DNA of 30,021 bases from Chloroflexota bacterium (GTDB lineage: Bacteria; Chloroflexota; Anaerolineae; J102): the NCBI GenBank assembly GCA_003353825.1, contig PIVW01000014.1, positions 1 through 30,021 on the forward strand. The letters run 5' to 3'. The position numbers and the translations under genes were made by a program. Positions 1-8,316 of this stretch are shown piece by piece. Positions within the stretch are counted from its first letter, which is position 1. Every line of letters starts with the position of its first letter. The notes under the pieces were generated by a model that worked only from the letters and a program-made list of their open reading frames with translations, was not told where the DNA came from and did not search any database.

Positions 1-395
1 TTCATCCCTATTTTTGTTCGATATTTGCCCTGTTGTGGGGTGAATTTGGTCACGAGTCTGCCACAAAGAGCTTTCTTCAATTTTGGCGAAGGTATTGATT
101 CTAGCAGTTAAATTGGTGGAAGAAACGCTGGCAAACAGAGCTCAAGCAAAAACAGAGTGAAATCAACTCGAAACTGCGTGCCTCGAACGTTGGCAAGTTC
201 ATGCAAGTCAATGTCTATGAAACCCCCTCTGGCGCTGTCTGGTTCTGCCGGATTCTGTGGTTTTGGATGTTTTGCACTTCATGACGCATGAAATTTCGCA
301 TTTTTACCATGAAATTGCACCTCCAGTATAGCAATTTGGCCCGCATACAGTATGTAATCGAAAAAAGCCACTATATGTTGTGTAATTCTTTTGGG
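1..395. other. No recognisable gene (window start)
   Basis: I see no convincing gene here. A short plus-strand frame (about 106-267) is open for some 50 codons and reads as basic then tryptophan-rich hydrophobic sequence, but it has no good start codon or ribosome binding site and resembles no family I know. The region lies beyond the 3' end of the decayed LVIVD gene on the minus strand and may hold more of that decay. Confidence 0.4.
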
Positions 396-1364
396 TTATT
401 TCCACCCACCACAGAATCCGGTAGAACTAGAAAACTCGTCTCCACTGACATAAGCGTACTCCCCTTGGATGATTACTTGCCATCCCTCAACCGCATAAGA
501 GCCAACTTCCACAGGCAGTTCAGGATCGCTACTGTACGTAAGCGAGGTTATCCTGTACGCGAATATCGCTCACAGTCAATGCCATCTCGCCAACTTGCTG
601 GACATCCAGAGGATCTGAAATGTCGAAGAATAATAGACTACCACCCGAACCGTGGGGCATGCTACCTAGCAGAGCAAAATCACCTGTAACGTAGATCGAT
701 GTGGCATTTACATCAGAAGGAAGCAAGACTTGATTGACGATGACCGGTGCGGCAGGATCTGCGATGTTTACAACCAACAGGCCTAGCCAGAAGGAAAGGA
801 TGTATGCATGATTGTTGCTGATATATAAATCTCTTCCACCGCCTTCTTTACATCGTCCTACAACCACCGGCTGTGTTGGATCTCGCACATCCACGATGAC
901 AAGACCATCCGATAAAATATAGGCGTGCCCATCGATGACCTGGAACTCATACCCTGTCAGTTCGGCCAGTTCACTTAAAATATGGGGCGTTGTGGGATCG
1001 CTGATATCATAGATACGAAAGCCTGTGCTGGTGAGGCGTAGAGATAGTTGCCCTCTATTTCTAGAAAATAAAAGTCCCCAGGTCTGAGTTCCGAACGTCC
1101 CACAAGCACAGGATCTGACGGATCAGTTAGATCGAGCACTGCAAGCCACCAGCCGATGGCGACATAGGCATACTGCCCCTGCTGGGCTACCGCATCGACC
1201 ATGCCACCTACTTGCGACAGCAGTTCGATATCGTACGAAGGTGTCGTTCCGAGCGCCGCTGACACATCCTCACCCTCTGATGTTACTGTAGAGTGCACCG
1301 TACTTATTCCTACAAATCCTACAGCGATCAGAAGGATCACTGACATTAGCAATTTTGTGCTCAC
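396..1364 (-). pseudogene. LVIVD-repeat secreted protein, frameshifted
   Basis: The start is a GTG at 1364 with a strong AAGGAG eight bases upstream, followed by a signal-peptide-like hydrophobic stretch (residues 4-20). The protein shows beta-propeller-type LVIVD repeats: blocks such as LAVLDLTDPSDPVLVG, FRIYDISDPTTP, LVIVDVRDPTQP and LLFFDISDP. The frame breaks near 1020-1040, where the first frame ends but repeat sequence continues at once in another frame. It breaks again near 525-535, where the reading moves to a third frame (SSDPELPVEVGSYAVEG) ending at a TAA at 396-398. The second break also seems to have lost a few residues of a repeat. Such proteins are usually exported and their function is poorly known. 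Either the gene is decaying or the assembly has indel errors; two breaks plus missing residues favour decay. Confidence 0.72.
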
Positions 1365-1405
1365 GTGTATGGCTCCTTAGCTTTGTAGCAGAGGCAGATA
1401 GAGTG

Positions 1406-1612
1406 TCAGCGGAGTGAGACTAGGGGGCACGATGGCGATGTCGGCGTTGGCAGTGTTCCGCTCGTGGGTGTGACAGCAGGTTGCTGCACCTGCAGTGATG
1501 CCCATATCTGATACGTACGCGCAGAAGCAGTAGCCTCAGCCATAAATACAACACTGCCGATAGTGCACACTACTAGACAGAAAAAGACGGCTGTGATTAT
1601 TCGTGATCTCAT
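1406..1612 (-). CDS. Small secreted protein, probably frameshifted near its end
   Basis: This is a 68-residue protein with an N-terminal signal peptide (basic MRSR, then a hydrophobic core at residues 5-24, possible cleavage after AEATASA) and a Pro/Thr/Ser-rich tail (TPTSGTLPTPTSPS). No domain is recognised. After the tail the frame ends, but the neighbouring frame continues as LTPLTLYLPLLQS and stops at 1377-1379. The YLPLL ending resembles C-terminal tails I associate with secreted Chloroflexota proteins, usually after a Pro/Thr linker. The original product may therefore have ended at 1377, with one indel between about 1405 and 1440. It lies 12 bases upstream of the LVIVD gene on the same strand and may share its transcript. 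The gene may itself be only the two ends of a once larger secreted protein. Confidence 0.45.
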   Translation of the reverse strand: MRSRIITAVFFCLVVCTIGSVVFMAEATASARTYQIWASLQVQQPAVTPTSGTLPTPTSPSCPLVSLR

Positions 1613-1687
1613 GGCCCTATACCTGGAGCAGGCGCAAACGGCGAAAGGTGGCGGCGAGAGAGGAACAGAAGATTGAGGGTGACAATT

Positions 1688-1822
1688 TTAGCGATGATCA
1701 GAGCTCTTGATGATCTCCTCATCGTACATGCTCCGCCAAGTATCAAGAGTGGTTGCCTGACTCACATCATACCATATGAGCCTGTCAAAGTAATGAAAGC
1801 CACATTTAATTAGGGTGGCAGC
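1688..1822 (-). other. Possible short coding remnant
   Basis: A 44-codon frame between two stops reads like ordinary protein (for example YFDRLIWYDVSQ and TTLDTWRSMYDEE) just beyond the stop of the 1114-residue gene. It has no start codon with a ribosome binding site and matches no family I recognise. It could be the tail of a lost gene or chance. The rest of 1613-1826 shows nothing. Confidence 0.15.
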
Positions 1823-1826
1823 TTAT

Positions 1827-4800
1827 TCATCTCCCAACCAACATCAATCCCCAAAACTGTCGCCATGTAAGCGGATCATAGATAAACCGCACACGAGGTG
1901 TGCCCACATCTGCCACCACCAGATCTCCACTTGGCCCAAAAGCCAACGCCGTGACGCCATCGAAATCACCTGCCGTGCCATCATTTGGTGCTCGCCATCG
2001 TAGTGGAGCCACAGTAGGCTGATCAGGATGCAACAGCCTGACACTTGACCGATCTCCTATGGCCAGCCAACCATCCTCGCTGACAGCCAGCGCCAGAGGC
2101 CCTCGTTGCAAGGCTAAGCCAAGCCAGGAGTGCGAGTGTAGACTATCGCCATCAAACTTTAGCTCTACGACATCCGCAGTCTCGGTATCTGCCACAAAGA
2201 CCCGACCGCTCGGGTCCACCACCAGTTGGCCGAAACCATGCAAGCCGTCATCATCAGGGACCCAGGTCGAGATCAGGTTCCCCATCAGGTCCAGAACTTT
2301 GACTTCAGCCGTCTGCCGTTCCGACACCAGCACCCGTACCTGATCACTGTTACCCGACCGGGGCACGGTGCTCACCCGCAATGCGTCAAACACTCCCATC
2401 GCTTCGTATTCTCCTGCCAGCGTGCCGCCGATGGCAATGACCGCTGGCTCACCCTCAACAGCAAAAGGCAGCGCCTCCCCCCAGGCCAGGCGCCCGTCCA
2501 CAAACAGGCTGATACGCTGTTCTTCCCAGACAGCCGCCACATGGTGCCATTCACCCGCCTTCCAGTCAGCGATGTCACCCCAGGCTGCCTTGTCGATGTC
2601 TTCGAAATCGGTCACCCAGGCATAGAGCCCGCCCCCGGCATGCGCCACACGCAAACGATAACCCTGTTCGTCATCACCCGGCTCCCGGCCTGGATCGCCG
2701 ATCTCCAACAGGACGTGCGGCTCCTTATCCAAGCCTGCCCAGGCCGGGCGAAACCAGAATTCGACACCGCCACGAGTGGCATCGAAGTCTACAGCAGCAT
2801 ACTGTAAGCGGGCGCCTTGCCCTATTTCGACCGCTTGCCCAAAGCGGCCATCTGTGAAACTCAGTCCTTGTTTGACAATGGGTGCTGTACCGTTGGCATC
2901 CAACAGATCGCCATCGAAGGGCAACAGTAGGGCGGCATCGGCATCTGGGCGGGTCGGGGAGAAATCAACCGTAAAGGGTTCGCCTGCCAGGGCGACACCC
3001 CCAGGGTTCTCCAACTTCGATGGTAAATCGTTGGTCCGCCCGAACCAATTGAGGGGTTCCTGACTGTCATCCATGACCCATACTCGACCACTGCCTCGTA
3101 GCGCAACTGCGAATGTATCGTCCCTGCCAAGATTGGATTGAACCACATCCACCATGCCATGATGTTCACTGCCCACGCGCCCAAGCCAACGTGGCCATTG
3201 GCCAGCAGTGGCAGGGGGAAGCATGCTCAACATGGCCCCGCTATGCCCGTCGACGACCAAAAGCTCGCCACGATCGACCAGATCTGAATCTCGCCATATC
3301 AGGCCATAGGGGGATAGAAGTGTTTCTGCACGGGCGATGTTACTGTACGCTGACTCCTGACCGGCCGCATCAACTGCTGTGACCGCATAACGAGCCGGAG
3401 CGCTTAGGCGGGTTGCAAATTGAGGTTCGGTCAGCCCTTCAGCTACCAGGGTAAAGGGATCATAATCGGGCCAGACAGCGCCGTAGAAATTGTATGAGAC
3501 AGCCTCAGCGACTGGATCCCAGGCAAATATCCTCGTAGAACCCTCCGTTCGCAGGCCTAATTGGGCCGGCGCCGGGGGCAGTGCGCCGGAATCAGGGGGG
3601 AAGTGCGTGCGCAGGGCTATAGTTACGCTCTGATTGCCATTCCAGAGAGATTTGTTAAGTTCGGTGATAGGCAGCCAGCGATAGAATTCCTGGCCCTCTT
3701 TCTGCACTCGTATCAGCAGTTGGCCATTACGGGCCACCACATCGATCTGTGCAAAAGGATTTGGCCGTAGAGCGTGGTCGGTTTCGGTGGTCAGGGTCGG
3801 GCTCACCGGCCGATTGGGTATCAGGAAAAAACCCGACTCATCACTATCTCCCATGATCACCGGTTTGCTCGCCAACCCGTTCCGCTCTGTTTGATAGATC
3901 TCGATCCGGGCGTGATTTACAGCCAATCCAGCTCGATCCAGCACTTGCAAACGTACATGGTCTGGCAGATCATACAGGTATTCGCCGAAGTAGCCACGCC
4001 GATAGCCAGTGTTGGTAGCGAGCGCTCGGGCTGTATGCTCACTGTAATGGGTGTTATCGAAGGGACGTGCATCATCCCCACCCATCAATCCCGGCCATTG
4101 CCAATAAAACCCGGACAACAGTGGCAGACCCTCCTGAGTGGTCAGAGGGTTGCCGGCGCTGGGTGAGACATTGAGCTGGTAGAGATCGATAACCCCCAGT
4201 TGATGCGTAAGCTCGTGGATGAGACCCCAATCTATGCCCGCAGCGTAGGTCTGTGCATAGCGCTGGGCTGATTCCAGCGCCTCGTTCTCAGGTGTACGCT
4301 TGTAATCCGGCTCAGTCCGAAAAGTCCAACGGCCATCGAAGGCCAGCGTACTGCTGATGATATCTCCTCCAACCGCCACCGTGTCAGAGATCACGTCGAT
4401 GCGGATGCGGTCACCGATCCCTGCGGGCGTACCGGGATAAAGCGCCGCGCCCAAACGCTGATTCATTTGTACGAACTGCGCCTGCAACCAATCGGCAAAG
4501 GAGTAAGTGCCAACCAGGTTCTGCCTTTCGGCGAACGCCTCGACAAAGTATGGATGGACCAGGATCTCCAGGTAATGGGCGTCCGTTTGATGCGACAGTT
4601 GATTATTCTGTTCAAACAAGTCAGACTCGAGGTGTTCTAGATTTACAGAGACGATGTGTGAACCCTCTTGCCAAAGCCACTCCATGTGAATATCCACCCA
4701 CCCATCCGGGCCGATCGCCTGTACTTCACCTATCTGCACTGCACTGCCATCTACCGTCCAGGTATAAGCTGCAGCAGTAGCTGTAACCATACCCTGGTTG

Positions 4801-5171
4801 ACAATATGAGCTGTAAAGGTCACGGGTTCACCGGCCTGAGGAAAGCGCCGTTCGGTCTCGGTACCAGGGCAGAGTTCAGGTATGTCCCTGTCGTAAATCA
4901 AACAGTAGCGGTTGTAGCGAGGTGTGCGGCTGATGTATTGGATACTGAGATCGGCGGATTCTGACGGCCTCTTACTGACAGCTGATGGAAGAGGTCGAGG
5001 GAAAGCGATATTTGGAGCGGATGGCCTTGGCGGCGTCCTCAATTGCCCGGTTGGGGCCTCAGGTTTAGCCCAAACCTCCTCGCCTTGCAAAACCATGCCG
5101 AGCCCGGAAGTCAACAAGGCGGCTACAAAGATCGACAACAGCAGATCGGTAACCCTACGATATCCCTTCAT
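1827..5171 (-). CDS. Large secreted multidomain protein with HELTH zinc-protease motif, FN3, LamG-like and NHL-type repeats
   Basis: This 1114-residue protein has a signal peptide (residues 1-35, cleavage probably after VWA). Residues about 112-195 resemble a CARDB domain (GEPVTFTAHIVNQG). Residues 319-329 are HELTHQLGVID, an HExxHxxGxxD zinc-protease signature as in some metzincin-like enzymes, and GLMGG at 361-365 could supply the Met-turn. About 405-450 looks like a carboxypeptidase-regulatory-type beta domain. About 530-618 is an FN3-like domain and 745-935 a LamG/concanavalin-like fold (FDGDLLDANG, GEWHHVAAVW, ISLFVDGRLA). About 940-1100 carries NHL-type propeller blades (GQLVVDPSGRVFVADTETAD, VTALAFGPSGDLVVADVGTP). 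The gene is intact, unlike its neighbours on both sides. A surface or extracellular protease or adhesin is likely; its substrate cannot be told. The third zinc ligand is inferred, not proven. Confidence 0.8.
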   Translation of the reverse strand: MKGYRRVTDLLLSIFVAALLTSGLGMVLQGEEVWAKPEAPTGQLRTPPRPSAPNIAFPRPLPSAVSKRPSESADLSIQYISRTPRYNRYCLIYDRDIPELCPGTETERRFPQAGEPVTFTAHIVNQGMVTATAAAYTWTVDGSAVQIGEVQAIGPDGWVDIHMEWLWQEGSHIVSVNLEHLESDLFEQNNQLSHQTDAHYLEILVHPYFVEAFAERQNLVGTYSFADWLQAQFVQMNQRLGAALYPGTPAGIGDRIRIDVISDTVAVGGDIISSTLAFDGRWTFRTEPDYKRTPENEALESAQRYAQTYAAGIDWGLIHELTHQLGVIDLYQLNVSPSAGNPLTTQEGLPLLSGFYWQWPGLMGGDDARPFDNTHYSEHTARALATNTGYRRGYFGEYLYDLPDHVRLQVLDRAGLAVNHARIEIYQTERNGLASKPVIMGDSDESGFFLIPNRPVSPTLTTETDHALRPNPFAQIDVVARNGQLLIRVQKEGQEFYRWLPITELNKSLWNGNQSVTIALRTHFPPDSGALPPAPAQLGLRTEGSTRIFAWDPVAEAVSYNFYGAVWPDYDPFTLVAEGLTEPQFATRLSAPARYAVTAVDAAGQESAYSNIARAETLLSPYGLIWRDSDLVDRGELLVVDGHSGAMLSMLPPATAGQWPRWLGRVGSEHHGMVDVVQSNLGRDDTFAVALRGSGRVWVMDDSQEPLNWFGRTNDLPSKLENPGGVALAGEPFTVDFSPTRPDADAALLLPFDGDLLDANGTAPIVKQGLSFTDGRFGQAVEIGQGARLQYAAVDFDATRGGVEFWFRPAWAGLDKEPHVLLEIGDPGREPGDDEQGYRLRVAHAGGGLYAWVTDFEDIDKAAWGDIADWKAGEWHHVAAVWEEQRISLFVDGRLAWGEALPFAVEGEPAVIAIGGTLAGEYEAMGVFDALRVSTVPRSGNSDQVRVLVSERQTAEVKVLDLMGNLISTWVPDDDGLHGFGQLVVDPSGRVFVADTETADVVELKFDGDSLHSHSWLGLALQRGPLALAVSEDGWLAIGDRSSVRLLHPDQPTVAPLRWRAPNDGTAGDFDGVTALAFGPSGDLVVADVGTPRVRFIYDPLTWRQFWGLMLVGR

Positions 5172-5247
5172 GCCCTAAAACAAGAGGAAGGCCGCCGTAG
5201 GCAGACCCTCAAGACATTTGACTCATGGTCGAAACACGAGTTCGACA

Positions 5248-6263
5248 TCAGTATTTTATAACCACCTTGGTACCGATATCGGCCCAATTCCACAGTTTTT
5301 TCATAGGGTCGTCACGAAGCATCACGCAACCAAATGTCGCAGGTGTACCAACCAGCCCTCCCAGATCTTTCTGCCGCTGTTCGCCTTCCAGGGCAGACCG
5401 TGGAGTCCATTTTCGACCGAACCACTCCAATAGATCCCTAACCAATAGGGCATCCAGATATTCCAGGTGGAACCGAAGGCTTTGCGCAACTTGCTCTGCA
5501 CCCTAAAGGTGCCCGTTTTGGTGCCGTAGCGGCGCTGGCCGGTAGAGCAACGCCAGGTATTGAGCATAACCTCGCCTTCGTAGCGCCAGCAACGCTGCTG
5601 AGAGATATCTACGACGATCTTCTTGGGCCCTGTCTTCTTTGCAGGCTTGGCAGCGGGTGTTATCTTAAGCCGCTGCCCGACCTTTACTAAGGATGCGTTT
5701 TTGATGCCGTTGAGTTTTTTGAGTTTCGCAACCGTAGAACCGTAAGCAGCGGCGATACTGCCGAGAGTTTCGCCCTTTTTGACCACGTGCACCACCCCTT
5801 GGTTGGTTCCGCCATTGGCAGCACCCGCTGGTATTTTTAGGCGTTGCCCTACAAATATCACACTGCTACGCAGGTTGTTAGCGGCCTGGATAGCAGATGC
5901 CGTCGTACCATTGTTGCGGGCGATGCCGGAAAGTGTCTCTCCCCGACGCACAACATGTACCCCGGAATTGGCGGGCGAACTGCTATTGTCTGTTGTGCCA
6001 CGCTTTATCACCAAACGCTGGCCCACATAAATCACATTGGCATTGCGTAGATTATTCAATCGCTTGAGAGTATCGACCGTCGTTCCGTAATTGGACGCGA
6101 TCTGGTTTAGGGTCTCGCCCTTTTGCACGCGATGGATCGTCGTTGGCTCGGCGGCCAAACCGTACGCATGTGCGGCTGACGGCAGGGCCACCAGCAAGAT
6201 GAATGATGCGACCAGCAAAAAAAACAATCGCCGTAAAGTCATCGCTCTCATGCTACGAATCAC
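5248..6263 (-). pseudogene. LysM x3 - L,D-transpeptidase (YkuD), single-base frameshift
   Basis: A signal peptide (cleavage near AHA, residue 33) is followed by three LysM peptidoglycan-binding repeats (about 42-86, 102-144 and 157-202, each with a GETL motif and a VGQRL end) and a YkuD L,D-transpeptidase domain from about residue 215. The His of the catalytic region is present (GLHGLPW, H288). The first frame ends after KIWEGWLVHLRHLVA. One missing G near 5347-5352 explains this, because the next frame gives GTPATFGCVMLRDD and runs to KVVIKY with a stop at 5248. The restored motif is TFGC where the family usually has S/T-H-G-C; the catalytic Cys is kept. Such enzymes cross-link peptidoglycan or attach proteins to it. 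The only lesion is one base, so a sequencing error is possible. The start may be GTG at 6263 or an internal ATG at 6251 or 6242. Confidence 0.8.
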
Positions 6264-6423
6264 CTAGAATAAGGTAAGCGCTAAGCGCAGAAAAGAATCA
6301 ATCTTGTTCAGAGATTCAAACAGATATCTTCATGGGGGGAACAGAAGTTTAGCAAATATGACACCATTATACACACTATGTCAACTAAATGTGTAAGTTT
6401 GAGAACATAGTGGTTTTACTCAA

Positions 6424-6445
6424 GTATCTTGCCAATACTCCTGGG
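6424..6445 (+). repeat. Degenerate copy of the MITE left end
   Basis: About 17 of 22 bases match the left end of the MITE beginning 53 bases further on (GTATCTT then CAATA then a C/G-rich step). It may be the remains of an older insertion that the intact copy landed beside or inside. Short and imperfect, so uncertain. Confidence 0.3.
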
Positions 6446-6476
6446 TACGATTTTCCATATTATCGAACCAATACCA

Positions 6477-6625
6477 GTATCTCCTCAATATTCCGGGGCA
6501 CTCGCTGAATGAATTCAGGCTCTGGGGCGGGGTTCTACGAACCTACGCCGAACGTCCACCCTTCGGCTACGCTCAGGACATGCCTTGGTGGACGAGTTGG
6601 TTCCCCCAAGTTATTGAGAAGATAC
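6477..6625. mobile_element. MITE-like element, copy A (149 bp)
   Basis: The ends are inverted repeats: GTATCTCCTCAATA on the left and TTATTGAGAAGATAC on the right. The flanks are CAATACCA (6469-6476) and AAATACTA (6626-6633), matching in 6 of 8 positions, which fits a decayed 8-bp target-site duplication. The interior is nearly identical to the element at 10174-10298 and can fold on itself, with GTCCACC pairing with GGTGGAC and GAACC with GGTTC. It is about 24 bp longer than the other copy, mostly in the hairpin loop. It encodes no protein, so it would need a transposase supplied elsewhere. The surrounding gene-free stretch 6264-6920 holds this element, the remnant before it and a heptamer repeat. 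Confidence 0.8.
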
Positions 6626-6818
6626 AAATACTATTTGGACTTGCACAGTAGAGGGCTGACAGCTCTACAGTGGTGTAAGCCGTTAGTGCATCACCCCTAT
6701 GCCATTCCTGGAGTGAATAAAACACTCTGCAGATACGTTTGAATGACAGAATAGACATGTATTCGTGTTCCGCTATCTTTCTCTGATGAGAGGCTTCCCT
6801 CAATGCAACTAAACGCAT

Positions 6819-6846
6819 ACGCAACACGAAACACGAAACACGTGGA
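6819..6846. repeat. Heptamer repeat (ACGAAAC type)
   Basis: Four units of seven bases in one register: ACGCAAC, ACGAAAC, ACGAAAC, ACGTGGA. It shares the 7-bp period and ACG core with the CGTGGTG arrays elsewhere in the window, read on the other strand. It lies just upstream of the sigma factor gene. Confidence 0.6.
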
Positions 6847-6920
6847 TTTGTGAATTATAACAAGGTTTGAATGAACACGCCGATGTCAGCAGAAGTCATT
6901 TCGTAAGCGGTAGGCCGCCG

Positions 6921-7496
6921 ATGTCTGCCATAGGTAACGACAACATTATAGCCAAAGAGCAACATCTACTTAGTGCGGCACAAAAAGGTGACAAAACAGC
7001 CTATGGACTGATTGTCGAAACCTATCACCGGCTCGTCATCAGCGTTGCCTTTCGAATCTGCGGCGATACACACCTGGCGGAGGATATTGCGCAAGACACC
7101 TTCATGAAGGCGTGGCAGCAACTGCCGAATTTCCAGGCCGAACGCAGCACAAGTTTTCGCGCTTGGCTGTGCCGCATCGCCCACAATCGCAGTATCGATC
7201 TCTTACGGCAGAACCGTCCCGAGACCGAATTAGATCCCCATCTGCCGGCACAGACCACCCGACCAGACAGGCAAGTAGAACGGGATGAGACTGCCACCGA
7301 AGTCCAAGCTGCCATACTCAGGTTACCAGAGACTGCGCGCACAGCGCTGATTTTGCGAGAGTACGAAGGACTCAGCTATGCAGAGATCGCTGACACGCTC
7401 GAGATCCCCATCGGCACCGTTATGTCACGGCTTTACAATGCACGAAAACGACTCACCAAAGAACTCACCCCTCTACTGTTGGATATAGAACGATGA
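6921..7496 (+). CDS. ECF-type RNA polymerase sigma factor
   Basis: This 191-residue protein has sigma-70 region 2 in its N-terminal half (DIAQDTFMKAWQQLPNF, FRAWLCRIAHNRSIDLLR) and region 4 at the C-terminus (LPETARTALILREYEGLSY then AEIADTLEIPIGTVMSRLYN, a helix-turn-helix for -35 recognition). It has no region 1.1 or region 3, as in ECF factors. I chose the ATG at 6921 because the sigma fold begins soon after it; the frame stays open to a TTG at 6867 whose possible AAGG is too close. The stop overlaps the start of the next gene, a zinc-finger anti-sigma factor, in an ATGA, the usual sign of a co-translated sigma/anti-sigma pair. Its target promoters and signal are not evident. Confidence 0.93.
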   Translation: MSAIGNDNIIAKEQHLLSAAQKGDKTAYGLIVETYHRLVISVAFRICGDTHLAEDIAQDTFMKAWQQLPNFQAERSTSFRAWLCRIAHNRSIDLLRQNRPETELDPHLPAQTTRPDRQVERDETATEVQAAILRLPETARTALILREYEGLSYAEIADTLEIPIGTVMSRLYNARKRLTKELTPLLLDIER

Positions 7497-8092
7497 CAAA
7501 TCATCCAGCCGAACTAATTGCGGCGTACATCGATGATGAACTTAACAGTGCTCAGAACTCGGTAGTCAAGACACATATCGCGGAGTGCTCAAGCTGCCGG
7601 TGGGAGCTAGAACAAAGTCTGAGATTGCGTCAACACTTCGAGCGCGAACCGCCAATCCTCCTACGTACCTCGACTGCTGAATTCTGGCAGATGTTACAGC
7701 CTTTGCTATCGGCACAGGAAGCTGTAGCAAACGCCCAGCGCCCCGATTTAGGCATGGCTTGGGTCTGGGGCGGTGTCATGGTCTTGCTTGCCGCGCTCTC
7801 CCAGGCGATTTTCTTGGCTCTGACGCTGTCTAATGTGGCGACGCGCATCGGTTATCCCCTGACACGCTGGCTACCAATGGATACAATCCAATTATTGGAC
7901 TCGGGTGAGGGTCCTGGTGAACTGATCATATCGGCACTTGAAAGTCATCTTTTCCTTTTGGCGTTCAGCACCCCACTGGCACCCTTGTTTCCTGTCCTTG
8001 TTCTGCTTGCCCTAACTGCCGCATTTGCCATGGCATTTCTGGGCTGGGGTCTGGCCAGGCTTTATCAACCGCAATCTAATCTGGGTCAATGA
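7493..8092 (+). CDS. Membrane anti-sigma factor with zinc-binding (ZAS) domain
   Basis: The 199-residue protein begins with a ZAS domain: H28 xxx C32 xx C35 (HIAECSSC), preceded by the typical ELIAAYIDDEL helix. This motif binds zinc and holds ECF sigma factors inactive. Two hydrophobic regions follow (about residues 84-110 and 140-190, the second probably two segments), placing the C-terminal half in the membrane. It starts inside the stop codon of the sigma gene. After its stop at 8092 a neighbouring frame stays open to a TGA at 8187-8189 and reads like protein (NDEEQAELPFPDS), so the C-terminus may have been longer before an indel. The stretch 8093-8316 otherwise shows only the ribosome binding site of the next gene. 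Confidence 0.9.
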   Translation: MTNHPAELIAAYIDDELNSAQNSVVKTHIAECSSCRWELEQSLRLRQHFEREPPILLRTSTAEFWQMLQPLLSAQEAVANAQRPDLGMAWVWGGVMVLLAALSQAIFLALTLSNVATRIGYPLTRWLPMDTIQLLDSGEGPGELIISALESHLFLLAFSTPLAPLFPVLVLLALTAAFAMAFLGWGLARLYQPQSNLGQ

Positions 8093-8316
8093 CGAAGAGC
8101 AAGCCGAACTTCCCTTTCCAGACTCAGCAGATTCCATTTCCATGCCAGACCCGTTTTCAAGCCGTAAACCAGGCAAACCTGAATACTGAAAAACCAGGTA
8201 GATCGCGCCTCGAATTTCGCTTAGACAGCATATCCTGATCTACTGGCCTTCAAGTATATCGACACGTCACATTTTGCATCTACTAACAGAATCCATCCTA
8301 ATTCAAGGAGAAAATC

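Noticed and set aside
288..689. Plus-strand open frame of 133 codons
   Set aside because: It lies largely opposite the LVIVD pseudogene, has no ribosome binding site and reads as low-quality protein.
2059..4166. Several plus-strand open frames of 70-193 codons
   Set aside because: They are antisense shadows of the 1114-residue gene, which has coherent domains across its whole length.
6573..6827. 84-codon minus-strand frame across MITE copy A
   Set aside because: It starts without a ribosome binding site, crosses the element boundary and has no protein-like character.
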